Source: Rosellinia necatrix
Lineage: Eukaryota; Ascomycota; Sordariomycetes; Xylariales; Xylariaceae
Direction of reading: 5' to 3'
DNA: 64,000 bases
Assembly (NCBI GenBank): GCA_021209875.1
Contig: JAGYVD010000004.1
Coordinates: forward strand, 2,418,001 to 2,482,000
In this document: piece after piece, positions 61,073 through 64,000 of the stretch
Layout: each line of letters begins with the position of its first letter
How positions within the stretch are numbered: the first letter of the stretch is position 1
Translations under genes and position numbers: made by a program
The notes under the pieces: model-generated
The model's input: the letters and a program-made list of their open reading frames with translations, nothing else
Databases searched by the model: none
What the model was told of the DNA's origin: nothing

Positions 61073-61958
61073 TTTAGACGCCCTTTGCCCAGCGCAAACC
61101 AACAAATGTATGGGATGGATAGTATGCACAGGTAAAAAGTGTACTCGTTCAACTTCGGGGAGCCATAGAGAAAAGGTCTGCCAAACAGACATGGACGTTA
61201 TTGGTGTAGTTTTAGTAAGGCGCAAATAAAGGTTAACACACGTGGAAAAGGAAACAGACACGTTGAGCTTGTTTGTTGTGACAGGGCTAAGATGTTATGT
61301 CATAGAAAGAACAACGGCCAAAAATGCGCCCTATATGTGGAAAAGTCAAGCTTCCGCGTCCTCATCCCTACTTCATATACTCTTACGTGATGAGGAAAAC
61401 CAAACTAGAGCGGATAGACAAGGAGGCTATGCATTGCTATCTCTACACAGGACTCTCTCCAGATATCAATGATCATTCTATCCGTCCTTGAATAAGAGCT
61501 TATATCTAATGCATCTCTCATGAACGCATAGCTCACCAATGGGGCTCTCTCTCCAAAAACGAATTACCCCTCTTTCTCATGTACTTCCTGCCCATGCCGC
61601 AGCTTGAGAAATTAGAAGACGTTTCATACCCGAGGCTACAACCCACTAGCAGCTAGGATGGATCGACCTGTCTTTTATCATCGTTATTGGGAACAGAGTC
61701 GACATTTAACCTGCCGACGGGGTTCACGCAAGTTAGTAATCCCGCAGAAGTATTGCTTAGTGCTCTAAACAGTCCACTGTTCCGTTTTCCCACCAAGGGT
61801 GCCAAGGGAGTGAGGTTGTGCGCAAGGAAATGGTAAGAAAAAGACCAGAGACGGTCAAGAATCTGTGCCAATAGAATCTCTATATACCACATAAATTGTG
61901 GAAGAGGAGACTCGGAAGGCGCAATGTGGACGATGTGGACGATATGAACAATGTGAGG
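61073..61958. other. Convergent intergenic region HAM1 / C78 peptidase
   Basis: 3' flanks of converging genes. Only short motif-free ORFs are present. The peptidase may have one further small 3' exon here: a GTATGT donor overlaps its last codons at about 61973-61968, and TATATAG acceptor-like sequences follow. Confidence 0.5.
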
Positions 61959-63907
61959 TCAAGATAAAACATACTTCAAAAGTTCAAACTCATGATACTT
62001 CCTTAGATAGCTGTGTCCTCTACGATACAGCCGCAGAGCGTTATCGGAACTCCGATGTATCGGGCTTCGGACTTTGGCCTTACCCCCTTTCGCATCACCG
62101 TGACGGCGCAGTCGTTCGGCAAGTCGGGCAACCCCCCATGAATCGAGGAGCATTGGATCGAAGACGAGAAGTTTTAAAGACCCGGATACGAGTCGCTCAA
62201 GACCCACGATAGTCAAGCTATGGCCGCGGTGCTGGAAGTAGATGGGTGGCAAGGTTGTGCAACGGACCTTTTCTGGCGACTCGAGGGGGGCGCTTTCGAA
62301 GTATTGCCGCACGTACGCGAATAGCGCTGCTTCGGCTGAGCCTTGCTCGTGGAACTTGATGGCTTCGGCCTCGCATCTGTGACGGCAGGGTTTAATGATT
62401 AGTATGTTATTAAGCTAAGTTAATAACCACGTTTGTATAGCATCTGTGCCAGTATTTGGACATACGGGATCTTGAGGCTGACAAACATGGCTTGTGCCTA
62501 TCGAAAGCCAAGCGTACAGTTAGTGAGGGTGCGTTGAGCTGGAAAGGAATAACAAGTGTAAAAATGGCAAGCCAAGTTGGTTTCGAGGTTCTTACTTCTG
62601 AAGTCCCAATATATTTTCGCGTCCCCTTAATTCCTCCAGTTTCTATCCTTCCCGACGCGTTGATGTCCATATCCCAGGCGTTTTCGATATAATCCTGTAT
62701 TCGAAATATACTTGGAATCCTATTTCTGAGTTTCTCTGCGCCTTCAACGCGAGCACCTACAATGTATGATGATAGCATCTGAATGTTGCGATAACCGCAA
62801 AACGAGCCTGGCTGTCTCATGAGTATCTTGTCGAAATTGCGAATTTCTACATGTTCGAAATATATACCTTCGTTACGTAACTTAGAGATGTGTTGGACAG
62901 CGGGATGGCACAAGTAAGCGTATTCTGTTAATGGGTTCTGTTTGAGGAGTCTCGCGAGCGCTGGTATTATGCCTATAGTCACCCATTAGTAGGCAGACTA
63001 ATCGTAGGGGGCGGGGTATGGCACTGTCTACCACAGCAGAGCTGGCCATGCGTGGCATTAACAAACCTTCGGCGCTCTTGTACTTCCCCTTCTTAAGCAT
63101 CGTAATAAGAGAGCCCGGCATTTGATTTTCGTAAGCGTGTTTACCCAACTCAGATTTCTGTTATATCCCATGTCGGTGAGCGCTCACTTGATTTCCACCA
63201 GAGGCTAACATGGTTGCGTCATCCGACAGGATACTTACACCAAGGCGTTTCCGTGACGTCTTTGCATCAATCGGGCTATTCGGCGAGTCTTTCAATTTTT
63301 TGGGCTGGCTTAGGCCGAAGATCTTCTTCCAGGCATCTACGGCACTATCGTGATCTTCTGGTGACTGGGCCCGCTCGCGGTAATGTCTGCGGTTTGAGCG
63401 AGCTACATCATCCGGGCGAGAGTAAGGAGACCGGTATTCTTGCTCCTCAGCCGAAGCGACGGTACTATCAGAAGCTGCCTCTCCATTCCATTCTATTGTA
63501 TGGAGATAATTGTGGTGGTCAAGCTCAGCTAGGCTGACTTGTTTGAGGCATCCCTCAACAGAACACTCTACAAAGAGTCCAGCATCCTCATCATTGCCCG
63601 ACCCCCACTCTGTGATGTAGTTTTCCCCGACTCCGGACACGCCCAAGTCTGGATCCGCGACGAGAGGCGAGGATTCTTCAGGATGAAACTCATCCACGTG
63701 CTAGCCAGCGTAAGTCAGGTAGTTCGGGGTGTAGGCATGGAGACAGCTGAGAGGTTAAGTGGCTAAGTGGCGGTGATCCGTGCCACCAGGTAGGAAAATG
63801 ATCAGAGAACCACACTACAGCAGTCGACTTACAAAGAGGATGGCATGCTCCATGTCTGTCTTGTAGCCGCACAGCGGGCAGGCCATGGTATTTTCCTGTG
63901 AGGGCAT
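61959..63907 (-). CDS. C78-family peptidase (UFSP/ZUFSP-like, ZnF N-terminus)
   Basis: Exons 63907..63833, 63700..63239, 63157..63067, 62972..62868, 62807..62596, 62497..62466, 62376..61959; about 464 aa. An alternative start is Met 7 codons in (63886). The N-terminus has a zinc-finger motif MACPLCGYKTDMEHAILFHV and a second Cys/His cluster (VECSVEGC...ELDHHNYLH). The C78 domain shows IPALARLLKQNPLTEYAYLC, the catalytic Cys (GSFCGYRNIQML, near 248), IQDYIENAWDMDIN, GTRKYIGT, and the Asp/His half of the site (PIYFQHRGHSLTIVG, LLVFDPM). It ends LRLYRRGHSYLRKYHEFELL. Relatives are UFM1 proteases and the K63-specific deubiquitinase ZUP1. The zinc fingers and the general absence of UFM1 from ascomycetes favour a ubiquitin substrate. 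The exon 5/6 junction (SE–AQAMF) is the least certain. Confidence 0.86.
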
Positions 63908-64000
63908 TTTGGTATGACTCCCCCAACACTCAAGGAGTCTAGCGGTGACGGTGAATGTCTGGGAACGTCTGGGTATCAGGAATCCGAAACACAGGTTTTA
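63908..64000. other. 5' flank of C78 peptidase gene, window edge
   Basis: Only 93 bp of upstream sequence remains. No feature can be assigned. Confidence 0.5.

Overview
The window is nuclear DNA from a filamentous ascomycete (Pezizomycotina, most likely Sordariomycetes). The evidence is short GT–AG introns with CTAAC/CTGAC branch sites in almost every gene, one-gene transcription units on both strands, fungus-specific proteins (SET1 N-terminus, Csi2-like, INO80 subunit Ies1, Yor1-type ABCC pump, P5B ATPase Ypk9), and intergenic DNA full of TACCTAGGTA-type short repeats. I do not name a genus.

Left to right: SET1 N-terminal part, minus, running off the left edge (1-773); a C2H2/DEDDh RNA exonuclease, minus (2259-3664); an unrecognised minus-strand ORF pair (5534-6276); FCF1/UTP24, minus, 12 exons (6390-8228); a Csi2-like membrane protein, plus (9979-11052); a YOR1-type ABC transporter, minus (12058-16729); IES1, minus (19911-22040); DED1 RNA helicase, minus (24408-26611); proteasome beta4 PRE1, minus (31701-32432), divergent from RRP9, plus, 10 exons (33015-35799); YPK9 P5B ATPase, minus, 15 exons (36367-41256); NAP1, plus (43960-45453); phosphoglycerate dehydrogenase SER33, plus, 8 exons (46943-48840); class V myosin MYO2, plus (51484-56568); adenylate kinase 6/FAP7, plus (57842-58711); ITPase HAM1, plus (59711-61072); and a C78-family peptidase, minus (61959-63907). 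I derived exon structures by reading splice signals and checking that frame and phase close at each junction. They are models, not transcript-confirmed.

The genes are housekeeping genes rather than a single operon or cluster. Several serve ribosome production and mRNA translation (FCF1, RRP9, FAP7, DED1, and possibly the exonuclease). Others serve chromatin (SET1, IES1, NAP1), protein turnover (PRE1, the C78 peptidase), membrane transport (YOR1, YPK9), polarity and cell wall (MYO2, Csi2-like) and metabolism or nucleotide hygiene (SER33, HAM1). No secondary-metabolite cluster, intact transposon, tRNA, rRNA or CRISPR was seen.

The most interesting signals are in splicing. The PRE1 start codon is split by an intron, so that unspliced RNA reads AUG-UAA. 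Two GC–AG introns occur (PRE1 intron 2, FAP7 intron 1). FCF1 has a 10-nt microexon. IES1 has a 57-nt intron that is stop-free and a multiple of three. Several acceptors are tandem or of the rare GAG type. Outside genes, a dispersed motif with core TAGACGTTAA and a (CTA)n tail recurs, embedded in the TAGG/CCTA repeat clusters.
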